From assembly GCA_963699215.1 (NCBI GenBank), contig OY969422.1, forward strand, positions 992,001-1,056,000: a DNA stretch of 64,000 nt, given 5' to 3'. Numbering within the stretch: the stretch's first letter is position 1; the number at the start of each line of letters is the position of its first letter. The position numbers and the translations under genes were made by a program. Shown in pieces: positions 25,801-37,622 of the stretch. The stretch comes from VRUE01 sp963699215 (lineage in GTDB: Bacteria; Actinomycetota; Thermoleophilia; Solirubrobacterales; 70-9). The notes under the pieces were generated by a model that was not told the DNA's origin, did not search any database, and saw only the letters and a program-made list of their open reading frames with translations.

Positions 25801-27123
25801 GTGCTGCCGCCCGAACCGAAGAGCTCGCCGCTGGTCCAGACGCTGCGCTGGTCGTTTCGGCCGCTGCCGTTCATGCACGAGTGCCGGGAGCGCCACGGCG
25901 ACGCGTTCAGCCTCAGGTTCCTCGGCTTCGAGCGGCCGATGGTGATGATCTCCGATCCGGCTGCGATCAAGGCCCTCTACACGGAGCGGTCGCATGGGCT
26001 GCCGCCCGGTCGTGAGATCGTCCTCACCCCGATCGTCGGCCCCCGCTCGGTGCTGGTGATCGAGGGCACCGACCACCTCGCCCACCGCAAGCTGATGCTG
26101 CCCGCCTTCCACGGCGAGCGGATGCGCTCCTACGAGCCGATCGTCAGCGAGATCGTCGACGCCGAGATCGACTCCTGGCCGCTCGGCGAGGAGTTCGCGA
26201 TCCACCCGCACATGCAGGCGATGACGCTGGAGGTGATCCTGCGCGTCGTCTTCGGCGTCGCCGAGGGGCCGCGGCTGGAGCAGCTGCGGGTCCTGCTGAC
26301 GAAGGTGCTGGAGGAAACGGCCTCGCCCTTCATGCAGCTGATCGGCCTGGCGACGCGACGCTTCGGCGGCCGCGGGCCCTGGGCCAAATTCGAGGCGCAG
26401 CTGAAGGCCGTCGACGAGCTGCTCTACGCGGAGATCGCCGAGCATCGCCTCAAGGAGGACCTCGAGGAGCGCGACGACATCCTTTCGCTGCTGATGCAGG
26501 CCCGCTTCGAGGACGGCGGCGGGATGAGCGACGAGGACCTGCGCGACCAGCTGATGACGCTGCTGCTCGCCGGCCACGAGACGACCGCGACGGCCCTTGC
26601 CTGGACCTTCGACCTGCTGCTGCGCCACCCGCGCGAGCTGGGCCGCCTGCGCGACTCGGTCGAGGCGGGGGAGGAGGACTACCTGCGGGCGACGATCACC
26701 GAGTCGCTGCGGCTGCGGCCGGTGGTTCCGCTTGCCGGCCGCCGCCTCAACAAGGAGCTCGTCGCCGACGGCCTCACCCTGCCGGCGGGCACCGACGTCA
26801 CGCCGGCTATCTGGCTCGCCCACACGCGTGCCGACGTCTACCCCGAGCCCTTCGCCTTCCGCCCCGAGCGCTTCCTCGGGGAGTCGCCCGACACCTACGC
26901 CTGGATCCCCTTCGGCGGCGGCGTCCGCCGCTGCCTCGGCGCCGCCTTCGCCGAGTTCGAGATGCGGATCGTCTTGCGCGAGGTGCTGACCCGCTGCGAG
27001 CTGCGCAAGGCCAACTCGGCGCCGGAGAAGATCGGCCGCCGCAACATCACCCTCTCGCCCAAGGACGGCACCCGGGTCGTCCTCACCGCGCGCCACCCGG
27101 CGCGCGAGCTGGTAGCCGCTTAG
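25801..27123 (+). CDS. Cytochrome P450
   Basis: Heme-thiolate monooxygenase of about 440 residues from GTG 25801 (a TTG at 25768 is an alternative start). The I-helix has LLLAGHETTATALAW, ExxR is in ITESLRLRP and the heme loop is FGGGVRRCLGAAFA with the proximal Cys. A soluble bacterial P450 without a membrane anchor; no ferredoxin or reductase gene is adjacent, so the redox partner must come from elsewhere. Substrate unknown. Confidence 0.92.
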   Translation: MLPPEPKSSPLVQTLRWSFRPLPFMHECRERHGDAFSLRFLGFERPMVMISDPAAIKALYTERSHGLPPGREIVLTPIVGPRSVLVIEGTDHLAHRKLMLPAFHGERMRSYEPIVSEIVDAEIDSWPLGEEFAIHPHMQAMTLEVILRVVFGVAEGPRLEQLRVLLTKVLEETASPFMQLIGLATRRFGGRGPWAKFEAQLKAVDELLYAEIAEHRLKEDLEERDDILSLLMQARFEDGGGMSDEDLRDQLMTLLLAGHETTATALAWTFDLLLRHPRELGRLRDSVEAGEEDYLRATITESLRLRPVVPLAGRRLNKELVADGLTLPAGTDVTPAIWLAHTRADVYPEPFAFRPERFLGESPDTYAWIPFGGGVRRCLGAAFAEFEMRIVLREVLTRCELRKANSAPEKIGRRNITLSPKDGTRVVLTARHPARELVAA

Positions 27124-27142
27124 CGCAGCGCGGCCGCACCCA

Positions 27143-28408
27143 TCACGGCGCTTTCGCCGAGTCCTTAGGCGATTCGAATGCGGCGAGGGCGAGCGTGGCC
27201 GTGATCGGCTGCTCGTCGGAGGCGGCCATGCGCAGCTTGGCTTCCTCCTGTGCCTCGAAGCCGAATGCGAACAGCGCATCAACCGCGGAGACCACGTTCT
27301 TCCAGCCAAGCGGATCGAGCCGAAGAGTCCACCAGCTGAGATGGCTATCTGGGCGTGTGTCGAACGTTCCCGCCCCGATTGCTTCCATGACCTGCTCGGT
27401 GAGCTGCTCAAAGGTTCGCCAGCTATACGCCGCCCTGATTGAGGGCGGCACATCCACCCAGGTGTCGTTGCCGAAGATCGCGGGACCGGTTGCGCGGTAG
27501 AAGTGCTCGGTTGCCCCCCTTCGCGCCCCCCCGGTCTTTTCGCCGATCTTCTGCAGCCAGCCGATCTCGCTCAGCGTTTTGAAGCGACGCCGAATGCCGC
27601 TGACGGCGCCTCCGCCAAACCGTTCATGGAACTGTGCGGCACTCATATCTCGCAGGCTCGTCTCCGTGATGATCTTCAGGCAGATCGGATCGGTAAAGAC
27701 CTTGGCGAGACGCAGTGACAGAGGCATGGGGGACTTCGTGTCCGCCGGGCCCGCCAGGTTCAGCGGAGGCGATGTCACGCTTGCCTTGGGGTAGCGGCTG
27801 GGGGATTCGAATGCGGCCAGCACCACCGTCGTTGGAGTGAGGCTCCCGCCGGAGTCAAGGATGCGGAGGCTTGCGTTGGCTTGTTCCTCGGAGAGGGATT
27901 CGAACGTGGCATCGACGCGGGCGATCATCTGCTCCCAGCCAAGCTGATCGAGCAAGAGCGGCGTCCAGCTGAGATGGCGATCGGGGCGAGCGTCAAAGGT
28001 TTCCGCTTGCATCGCATTGCGGACCTTTTGCGCAAGCTGCTCAAAGCTCCTTCGACTGACAGCCACCTTGATCGAGCGGGGCAGCTGGGCCCAGGTCGCA
28101 TTGTCCAGAATGGCGAGTTCCGTCGCTGTGTAGAAGTGCTCGGTTCCTCCACGCCGGCGACCTCCCGACTCGCTCCGGACGAACGTGAGCCAACCGTGTT
28201 CGGCCAGCTTTTTGAAGTGACGGTCGACTCTAGGCACCGAGCCGCCGCCGAACTCGGCGTAGAAGCCGCTCGCGCTCATTTCCCGCAAATAGAGCTCAAT
28301 CAGGATCTTTTCTCGGAGCGGATCGGCGTAGAGGACGGCCATGCGCTGGAAGAAATCACCTGGATTCTGGGCGCTTACTCGGACTTCAGTCATACGCGGG
28401 TCCTTCAA
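27143..28408 (-). CDS. Tandem-duplicated winged-helix regulator
   Basis: 421 residues formed of two homologous halves (about 20-207 and 230-417). Both have DP(L/I) at the start of a winged helix, MSA, FGGG, RR/RHFK, LxxxGWL, (R)RRGxTEHFY and a distal DxRPDxHLSW block, and both end LAAFESP. The first part of each half resembles an ArsR/MarR-like winged helix, and the second is an unassigned helical domain. A fused dimer would recognise a palindrome, and an 8-bp inverted repeat lies 30 bp upstream. ATG 28393 is an alternative start. Base composition is less GC-rich than its surroundings. Confidence 0.72.
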   Translation of the reverse strand: MKDPRMTEVRVSAQNPGDFFQRMAVLYADPLREKILIELYLREMSASGFYAEFGGGSVPRVDRHFKKLAEHGWLTFVRSESGGRRRGGTEHFYTATELAILDNATWAQLPRSIKVAVSRRSFEQLAQKVRNAMQAETFDARPDRHLSWTPLLLDQLGWEQMIARVDATFESLSEEQANASLRILDSGGSLTPTTVVLAAFESPSRYPKASVTSPPLNLAGPADTKSPMPLSLRLAKVFTDPICLKIITETSLRDMSAAQFHERFGGGAVSGIRRRFKTLSEIGWLQKIGEKTGGARRGATEHFYRATGPAIFGNDTWVDVPPSIRAAYSWRTFEQLTEQVMEAIGAGTFDTRPDSHLSWWTLRLDPLGWKNVVSAVDALFAFGFEAQEEAKLRMAASDEQPITATLALAAFESPKDSAKAP

Positions 28409-28437
28409 TGTTCACAGCTACCGAACAGCCGGAGTCT

Positions 28438-28461
28438 ATGTGGTTATCAGTAAAACCACAT
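28438..28461. promoter_or_regulatory. Candidate operator of the tandem winged-helix gene
   Basis: Perfect 8-bp arms ATGTGGTT and AACCACAT separated by 8 bp, in an AT-rich patch 30 bp upstream of the regulator's start. The symmetry fits a two-domain or dimeric winged-helix protein. Binding by the neighbouring protein is inference. Confidence 0.5.
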
Positions 28462-28525
28462 TAGTTTCTATTTGTTCCGGGCTACCGTCTCCAATTTCCC
28501 TTAGCGAATAAAAGGGGGTGAGGAG

Positions 28526-28585
28526 ATGAGGCTCGCTGCGACCCAGTCGGCTCTGCCGGTGCTGTCCATAACGAAGTCCGGTTGA
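28526..28585 (+). CDS. Possible 19-residue leader peptide
   Basis: ATG 28526 is preceded by a strong G-rich ribosome site (GGGGGTGAGGAG) and followed by 19 codons (MRLAATQSALPVLSITKSG) and TGA. It is divergent from the winged-helix regulator across the inverted repeat at 28438-28461. There is no family match I can recall and it may be spurious; the strong ribosome site is the only reason to list it. Confidence 0.22.
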   Translation: MRLAATQSALPVLSITKSG

Positions 28586-28603
28586 TCGGATGAAACGGCA
28601 CGG

Positions 28604-28634
28604 GCTGGGCCTCAGGCGTTTGGCGGGGCCCAGC
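28604..28634. terminator. Hairpin downstream of the glutaredoxin-like gene
   Basis: GCTGGGCC (28604-28611) pairs with GGCCCAGC (28627-28634) around a 15-nt loop, 28 bp past the glutaredoxin-like stop on the minus strand. There is no T-run. The rest of 28409-28661 holds only the candidate operator and the possible leader peptide. Confidence 0.4.
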
Positions 28635-28661
28635 TCGGATGCCGGCGAAATCGAACTCGGA

Positions 28662-28967
28662 TCAGGTGGCGGAGCCCGCGGCGCTTGCGGCCGGGTGTTC
28701 GCCGGCCCAGCGGGCGATCGTCGACGAGCCGGAGACGACCTCGCCGTCGTCGAGGACGAGGATCGGCACCTCGTTGCTGCCGCTCAGCTTCTTGATCTCC
28801 GCCCGCTCCTCGTCGCGGTTGCCCCAGGTCCAGGGCAGCAACCGGTAGGTGCCGACGGTGCGCAGCTCGTAGGTGTAGCCGGCCGCGTCGAGCGCCTTCG
28901 CCGCTTTCGCGCAGGGATGCGCGAAAGCCGGCCCCGTTTTCTTCTGCCCGCAGGTGTAGAGGATCAT
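28662..28967 (-). CDS. Glutaredoxin/GST-N-like thioredoxin-fold protein
   Basis: 101 residues. MILYTCGQKK places a single Cys at the thioredoxin active-site position, followed by HPCAKAAKALD, GYTYELRTV, the cis-Pro motif NEVPILVLDDGEVVSGS and STIARWAGEH. This is the glutaredoxin/GST N-terminal fold with no C-terminal GST domain. The partner thiol is unknown; actinobacteria use mycothiol rather than glutathione. The start lies 19 bp past the purB stop. Confidence 0.75.
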   Translation of the reverse strand: MILYTCGQKKTGPAFAHPCAKAAKALDAAGYTYELRTVGTYRLLPWTWGNRDEERAEIKKLSGSNEVPILVLDDGEVVSGSSTIARWAGEHPAASAAGSAT

Positions 28968-28985
28968 GGCCGCACTTTATCCCGT

Positions 28986-30268
28986 TCAGCGCAGCGCTTC
29001 GAGGCGCTCGAAGATCGCCGGGACGTGGCCGAGGTAGGCGTCGTAGTCGAAGACGGCGTCGAGGTCGAGGTCGGGGGCTGCCTCGGCCAGCAGGTCGCGG
29101 AAGTGGGTGCCGGTGTCCCAGGCGCGCTGGGCGTTCTCCTGGACGACGCGGTAGGCGTCGTCGCGGCTGCAGGCCGGACTCGACCAGGGCGGTGAGGGCG
29201 CGCTGGCTGAAGAGGGCGCCGTGGGTCAGCTCGAGGTTCTCCTTCATCCGGTCGGTGCGGATCGTCATCGCCGCCGCGACCTTCGCCGCCAGGTCCTGCA
29301 TGTAGTCGAGCCCGATCGTCGCGTCGGGGAGGATCACCCGCTCGGCGCCGGAGTGGGAGATGTCGCGCTCGTGCCAGAGGGCGATGTTCTCCAGCCCCGC
29401 CTGGGCGTAGCCGCGCAGGACCCGCGACAGGCCGGTGATTCGCTCGGTGCGGATCGGGTTGCGCTTGTGCGGCATCGCCGAGGAGCCCTTCTGGCCGGCG
29501 GCGAACGGCTCCTCGACCTCGCGCACCTCGGTGCGCTGCAGGTTGCGCACCTCGGTCGCGAAGCGCTCCAGCCCGCCGCCGGCGATCGCGATGCGCGAGG
29601 TCAGCACCGCGTGGCGGTCGCGCGGGATCGACCTGGGTGGCGATGTCCTCGCGCTGCAGCCCCAGCCGCTCCATCACCCGCGCCTCGACCGCCGGCGGCA
29701 CCGAGGCGTAGGTGCCGACCGCGCCGGAGAGCTTGCCGAAGCCGAGCTGCTCGAAGGCGTTGGCGAGGCGGTAGAGGTTGCGGTCGGCCTCGAAGGCGAA
29801 GCCGGCGAGGCGCAGGCCGAAGGTGGTCGGCTCGGCGTGGACGCCGTGGGTGCGGCCGACGCAGAGCGTGTCGCGGTGCTCCAGCGCCCGCTCGACCAGG
29901 GCGTCGCGGTAGGCCCGCGCCGGCCGAGGAGGATCTCGCCGGCCTGGCGCAGCTGCAGCGCCAGCGCCGTGTCGAGCACGTCGGAGGAGGTGAGGCCGTA
30001 GTGGATCCAGCGGCCCGTGCTCGCCGACCGACTCGGCGACGACGTCGACGAAGGCGGCGACGTCGTGGTCGGTGACCCGCTCGCGCTCGTCGACCGCCTC
30101 GACCGTGAAGGCGGCCTTGGCGCGCGCCGCCTCCGCCGCCTCGGCGGGGACGACGCCCTCCTCGGCCCAGGCCTCGGTCGCCGCCAGCTCGACCTCGAGC
30201 CAGCACTCGAGCTTGCGCTGCTGCGACCAGACCGCGCCGATCTCGGGACGCGTGTATCTGTCGATCAT
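28986..30268 (-). CDS. purB: Adenylosuccinate lyase, four frame breaks
   Basis: Cleaves SAICAR and adenylosuccinate. From ATG 30268 (MIDRYTRPEIGAVWSQQRK) the family sequence is complete but passes between frames near 30015, 29930, 29625 and 29170. Pieces include HYGLTSSDVLDTALALQLRQ, TLCVGRTHGVHAEPTTFGL (catalytic His), the signature SSAMPHKRNPI and a C-terminus ending FERLEALR at 28986. Every piece is well conserved, so sequence errors are far likelier than decay. The start overlaps the purE stop (ATGA). Confidence 0.88.
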
Positions 30269-30707
30269 CAGCAGTTGATGATCCGGACGGCCAGCAGGCC
30301 GGCGTTCTTCGCCCCGTCGATCGCCACGCAGGCGACCGGGACGCCGGGCGGCATCTGCACCGCCGAGAGCAGCGCGTCGAGGCCGCCGAGGCTCTTGCCG
30401 AGGATCGGCACGCCGATCACCGGCAGGTCGGTGTGGGCGGCGGCGACGCCGGGCAGCGCCGCCGACATGCCCGGCGCCGGCGATGATCACCTTCAGCCCG
30501 CGCATGCGCGCGTTCTGGCAGTACTCGCGGACCAGCTCGGGGTCGCGGTGGGCGCTCATCACCCGCACCTCGTAGCGGATGCCGGCGTCGTGCAGGACGG
30601 CGCCGGCCGGCTGCATCTTCGGCTTGTCGTTCTTCGAGCCCATGATGATCCCGACCAGGGGGCTCGTCGACGTCGATCTCCTCGAACGCCTCCTCGACGG
30701 CCGGCAT
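30268..30707 (-). CDS. purE: N5-carboxyaminoimidazole ribonucleotide mutase, two frame breaks
   Basis: Class I PurE. From ATG 30707 a short acidic lead (VEEAFEEIDVDEP) is separated from VGIIMGSKNDKPKM by one extra C near 30660. MSAHRDPELVREYC follows, then after a break near 30475 SAALPGVAAAHTDLPVIGVP and the end AGLLAVRIINC. GSKND and SAHRDP are the substrate-binding loops. A start at about 30751 (MSEISEQPQPTGA) is possible if another base is wrong. No purK is in the window. Confidence 0.85.
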
Positions 30708-30772
30708 CGTCGACCGCTCCGGTCGGCTGCGGCTGCTCTGAGATCTCGCTCATCTCTTCCTCTCTCGTCTGG

Positions 30773-32047
30773 TCAACTGGGGACCCGCTCGACCGCGCGG
30801 GCGGCGATGTCGGAGCGGATCTGCATTCCGTCGAAGGAGATCCGGTCGGCCGCATCGTACGCACGATCGCGCGCCGCGGCAGGGGTCGGCCCGAGCGCGG
30901 TGACGTTGAGCACGCGGCCGCCGGCGGTGACGATCTCGCCGTCGCGCTCGGCGGTGCCGGCGTGGGTCACCTCGGCCAGCTCCGCCGCCTCGTCGAGGCC
31001 GTGGATGACGTCGCCCTTCGAGGAGGACTCCGGGTAGCCGGCGGAGGCGAGCACCAGGGTCACCGCCCAGTCGTCGCCGAACTCCGCCTCGGCTCCGGCG
31101 AGCCCGCCCGGCTCGCGCGCGGCGAGGCAGAGGTCGAGCAGGTCGGAGCGCAGCCGCGGCAGCACCGCCTGCGTCTCGGGGTCGCCGAAGCGGGTGTTGA
31201 ACTCGAGCACCTTCGGCCCCTCCGGCCCGATCATCAGGCCGGCGTAGAGGACGCCGTGGAAGGGCGTCCCGCGCGCGCCATCGCGGCGACGACCGGCCGG
31301 TGCACGGAGTCGACGATCTCCTCGACCTCGGCCGGGCCGAAGCCCGGCACCGGCGAGTAGCTGCCCATGCCGCCGGTGTTCGGCCCCTCGTCGCCGTCGA
31401 AGATCCGCTTGTAGTCCTGCGCGGGGGCCAGCGGCACGACGTTCTCGCCGTCGCAGAGGGCGAGCAGCGAGAGCTCTTCGCCCTCGAGGAACTCCTCCAG
31501 GACGACCGTCGTCTCGCCGAAGCGCCGCTCGGTGAAGAAGATGTCGACCGCCTCGCGCGCCTCCGCTCCCCGGCGCAGATGATCACGCCCTTGCCGGCGG
31601 CGAGGCCGTCGGCCTTGAGCACCGCCGGGTAGGAGACGCCGGCGAGGTGCTCGAGCGCCTCCTCGCGGCTGCGCAGGAGGACGTGGGAGGCGGTCGGCAC
31701 CCCGGCCTCCTTCATCAGCTCCTTGGCGAAGGCCTTCGACCCCTCCAGCTCGGCGGCGGCGGCGCTGGGGCCGAAGGCGGGGATGCCGGCCTCCTCCAGC
31801 GCGTCGACGGCCCCGGCGACCAGCGCCGCCTCGGGCCCGATCGCGACCAGGTCGACGGCCGCGCTCCCGCGCCGCCGCGACGATCGCCTCGACGTCGTCG
31901 GCGGCCGACCTCGGGCAGGCACTCGGCGTCGGCGGCGATCCCGGCGTTGCCGGGCGCGCAGAGCAGCTCGGGCGCGCGCGGCGAGCGAGCAAGCGCCCGC
32001 ACGATCGCGTGCTCGCGCCCGCCTCCGCCGACGACCAGGACCTTCAA
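30773..32047 (-). CDS. purD: Phosphoribosylamine-glycine ligase, four frame breaks
   Basis: ATP-grasp enzyme that makes GAR. From ATG 32047 (MKVLVVGGGGREHAIVRAL) the protein continues through breaks near 31905, 31868, 31568 and 31270. Recognisable parts are IGPEAALVAGAVDALEEAG, YPAVLKADGLAAGKGVI, DYKRIFDGDEGPNTGGMGSY, GLMIGPEGPKVLEFNTRFGD and the C-terminal SFDGMQIRSDIA. It lies in a run with purE and purB on the same strand. Confidence 0.88.
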
Positions 32048-32058
32048 GCCGGCGCCGC

Positions 32059-32338
32059 CTAGAGCGCGGCGCCAGCTCGTCGGCCGGCATCGCCGCCAGC
32101 GTCTGGCTGGTCATCGTCCCGCGCGAGCCGAGCTCGACCGAGACCTTGGCCATCGTCTTCTCGTCGGGCGCCTCGACGATCGTGACGAAGTCGTACTGGC
32201 CCAGCGTCGCGTACTGCGCCAGCACCTTCGCCCCGATCTGTTCGACCTCTTTGTTGACCTCGGCGACCCGGCCGGGTTGTTCTTCAGCGTCCGCACACCC
32301 TCGGCGGTCAGGTTGGTCAGCATCACGTAAGTAGGCAT
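32059..32338 (-). CDS. GYD-domain small protein, two frame breaks
   Basis: About 92 residues from ATG 32338 (MPTYVMLTNLTAEGVRTLKN), then after a break near 32270 IGAKVLAQYATLGQYDFVTI and SRGTMTSQTLAAMPADEL, with a probable stop at 32059-32061 once one further indel near 32068 is allowed. This is a compact ferredoxin-like family of unknown function. It sits just upstream of purD. Confidence 0.7.
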
Positions 32339-32421
32339 CGCAATCTCCTCTCGGCGGGGGAGATTCGAGCCTACGCTAATCGCACCGCTCGAGGAAGGGG
32401 ATCTGGGACCGCGGTACGAGC

Positions 32422-34075
32422 TCAGCCGTCGTAGCCGGCGTGGACGTGGTCGCAGTGGTCGCTGCGGGCGAAAGCTGGGCCGGGTCCGTCGACGTCGAAG
32501 CAGTAGATCAGCTCGGTGGGCATCGCGGGTGCGGGGAGCTGCGAGAGCGTGGTTGCCAGCTCGCCGCACGGTGAGGTCGGGGCGGTGTCGGTGCAGGAGA
32601 CGCCGTCGACCGCGGCGATGTCCATCGCGCGGCCGTAGTAATGGTTGGAGACGCCGCCTTCGGCCGTGTACATCGAGTGGTCGGAGCGCAGCGAGGAGAT
32701 CGTGATCTGGTGAGACTGGGTGATCGCCCCGATCAGGCCGACGACGCGCGGGTCGATCGCGCCGCTTTCGAGATCGACTTTCTGCGATTCGTTGGTGAAG
32801 CTCAGGTTCTCCCAGGCGATCGGCGCCAGCACCGCGTTGGGCAGGGCCAGCGCCCAGTCGACCGTGCTGGTCTTGCACTTGCCTTCGATCCGGCTCGGCC
32901 TCGCCGAGCACCGCCTCGACGTACCACTCGGCCTGGTTGTGCTCGAAGAGGCCGGCCCGCAGGCCGCCCCCCGACCAGATCATCCGCGCCAGGGTCGCGG
33001 CGGAGTCGGCCGGGTCCTCGCGGCGGATGCGCCCGTCGCCGTCGCCGTCGACCGCGTAGCGGCTCCACTCCGCGCCGTCCAGCCCGAGCGGGCCGTGCCG
33101 GCGCAGGTCCGCCTTCGTCATGCCGCGGCCGAAGTCCGACTCGAGGCGGGCGACCGCGGCCAGCGCCCAGACGCCGCGCCGGCCGAGGTCGTAGCGGGCG
33201 GCGGCGTCCTCGAAGGCGTTGAGGTAGACGGTCGGCACCTTCTTGCGCCACGCCTTCGCCGCGTTGCAGCTCGAGCACCTGGAGCTTCGGCGTCAGTTCG
33301 AAGAGGCCGGAGGCCGCGCCGTTCAGCTGCCCGTAGCACTGCGCGTTGGCGAGCACGTCGGCGACGTACCAGTCGGCGTGGTTGTAGGCGAAGATCGCGT
33401 CGTACGCAGTCGGCCGGGGCGCCGGAGGCGCTGCAGGTAGTTGGCGGCGGCGTGGATCGCGTCCTCGGGGTCGTAGGGGTCCGCGACCCCGTCGCCGTTG
33501 GCGTCGACGCCGTAGCCCGCCCAGGTTTCCGGCATGAACTGCATCCAGCCGACCGCGCCGGCCGAGGAGACGTTGAGGTTGGTGCCGAAGGCGGTCTCGA
33601 TCCCGTTGATCGCGGCGAGCACGCTGGGGCCCTGCGGCCCGAGGCCGTAGGCGGCGGCTGCACGCTGGTAGATCGGCACGAGGACGGCCGGTACCCCGGA
33701 CGGCGCGCAGTTGGAGCCTGGCAGGAGCGGGACGGTGAAGGAGGGCGGCACCGCGGGGACCGCGCCGGCGCCTTCTTCGGGTTCGGGGGCCTGGTTCGCT
33801 TGCGGCCCCGGCGAAGGCGTGGGCTTGGCGGCGATCCCTCCGCCGCTCGGCTTCGGCTTCGGTGCCGGCGCGGGCGGTGGGGCGGCCAGCGTGTCGCCCT
33901 GCTGCAGCGACGGGGTCGGGGCGGGCGCCTCGGTCTGGCTGGCGGCCGTCTCGCCACTCGCGGCTTCCTCGACCGGCGGCGGCTGCGGTTCGACCGCATC
34001 GGCGGCAAACGCGCTCGGCGCGGCGAACGCCAGCACCAGCGCGACCCCCGCCAAGATCCCCCCCGGTCGCCGCAT
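32422..34075 (-). CDS. Secreted multidomain cell-wall hydrolase (lytic transglycosylase plus M15-like domain), three frame breaks
   Basis: From ATG 34075 the chain has a signal peptide (ILAGVALVLAFAAPSAFA) and a Pro/Ala-rich spacer. A lytic transglycosylase fold follows (INGIETAFGTNL with the catalytic Glu, SAGAVGWMQFMPETWAGYGV), then a second SLT-like copy (VARLESDFGRG, GPLGLDGAEW, DGDGDGRIRREDP) and a C-terminal metallopeptidase-like part (GGVSNHYYGRAMDIAAVDG, SDHCDHVHAGYDG). Breaks fall near 33410, 33254 and 32885. The His and Asp pattern fits a zinc site. It probably trims peptidoglycan outside the cell. Confidence 0.75.
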
Positions 34076-34932
34076 CAGCCCCTCACGTCGGTGACGACCC
34101 AGTCGCCGTGTTGCTTGCTCAGCTCCAGCCGCAGCTCGCTGGTCAGCCCGATCCGCAGCAGCGAGACGCTGACCGTGTACGCCTTGCCGGCCCGGGGGCC
34201 GGGGACGAGGTTGAGGACGCGCGCCTTCGGCACCTCGCCGCCTTCTGGCTGGCGCGGCGGCCGTTCGCCGAGCGCGGTGGCCAGCTTCGGCGTCGCGGTC
34301 TCGGCGAATACCGCCTTCGCCCGCGCCGGGCGCTCGCCGATCTCGTAGAAGACGAAGGCCTCGGAGAAACGGCGGGCGACTTTCATCGCCGCCGGGCCGG
34401 CGGGCACCGGCTTCAGGCTCGAGCTCGTCGCCGCTGCGCCATCTTCGGAGGGCACCGCTTCGCTCGTCGCCGGGGCATCGCTCGGGCTGCCGGCGTTGAG
34501 ATCGTCGCCTGCCGCGCCGTCTGCCTGTGCGACCCCGACGCCCTCCTCGACCGCGAAGCGCGGTGGGGCGCCCTGCAGCACCGGGCCCTGCGGCTCCTCG
34601 GTCGCCGGCTGCGGCTCGGTGGTCGTGACGGCGAGGCGCGTCGGCGCCGCGCCGGACTCGCGTCGTCCGTCGTCGCCGGGCTGCAGGAGGACGCCGGCGA
34701 GGACCGCCGCGGCCGCGATCGTGGCCAGGGCGCCGGCGCCGACGTTGCGGCCGGCAGGGTTGCGCCCGGCGAGCCGCTCGCGCAGCGGCCAGAGCACGAC
34801 TCGCTCGACCGCCCAGGCGGCGCGCTCGAAGGGCCAGCGGACGACTTCGGCGACGCCAAGCAGGAAGCGCACGCTGCGCCCTCTTGGATCGGCGTTGATG
34901 TGACGTCGTCTCAACATCTGTTCGAAGCCCAC
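34075..34932 (-). CDS. Single-pass membrane protein with extracytoplasmic domain, unknown function
   Basis: 285 residues. A basic, Trp/Arg-rich cytoplasmic start (VRWPFERAAWAVERVVLWPL) precedes one membrane helix (about 66-83, AGALATIAAAAVLAGVLL). Next come a Pro/Thr/Glu-rich spacer and a C-terminal alpha/beta domain (RRFSEAFVFYEIGE, VSVSLLRIGLTSELRLEL) that resembles small NTF2-like or conjugal-transfer-type periplasmic domains; this is a weak guess. The stop overlaps the hydrolase start as ATGA, so the two may work together at the cell wall. Confidence 0.65.
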   Translation of the reverse strand: MGFEQMLRRRHINADPRGRSVRFLLGVAEVVRWPFERAAWAVERVVLWPLRERLAGRNPAGRNVGAGALATIAAAAVLAGVLLQPGDDGRRESGAAPTRLAVTTTEPQPATEEPQGPVLQGAPPRFAVEEGVGVAQADGAAGDDLNAGSPSDAPATSEAVPSEDGAAATSSSLKPVPAGPAAMKVARRFSEAFVFYEIGERPARAKAVFAETATPKLATALGERPPRQPEGGEVPKARVLNLVPGPRAGKAYTVSVSLLRIGLTSELRLELSKQHGDWVVTDVRG

Positions 34933-35004
34933 TGAAGCTTACGTCGGAATCTCTCAACGTTTCCTAAAGGGCCGCCGCCTGGATTGCGATTCCCAGCTGG
35001 ACGG

Positions 35005-37600
<2,596 letters not shown>

Positions 37601-37622
37601 TGAACGCCGATTGTAGGCCGGC

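Noticed and set aside
28526..28585. The 19-codon ORF as a toxin or regulatory peptide
   Set aside because: Only the ribosome site supports it; no hydrophobic helix, repeat or partner was seen, so it is listed at low confidence without a functional claim.
32111..33238. A single 375-residue protein joining the GYD gene to the C-terminus of the cell-wall hydrolase
   Set aside because: It is an artefact of frame breaks: each end matches a different known family and the middle is shadow sequence.
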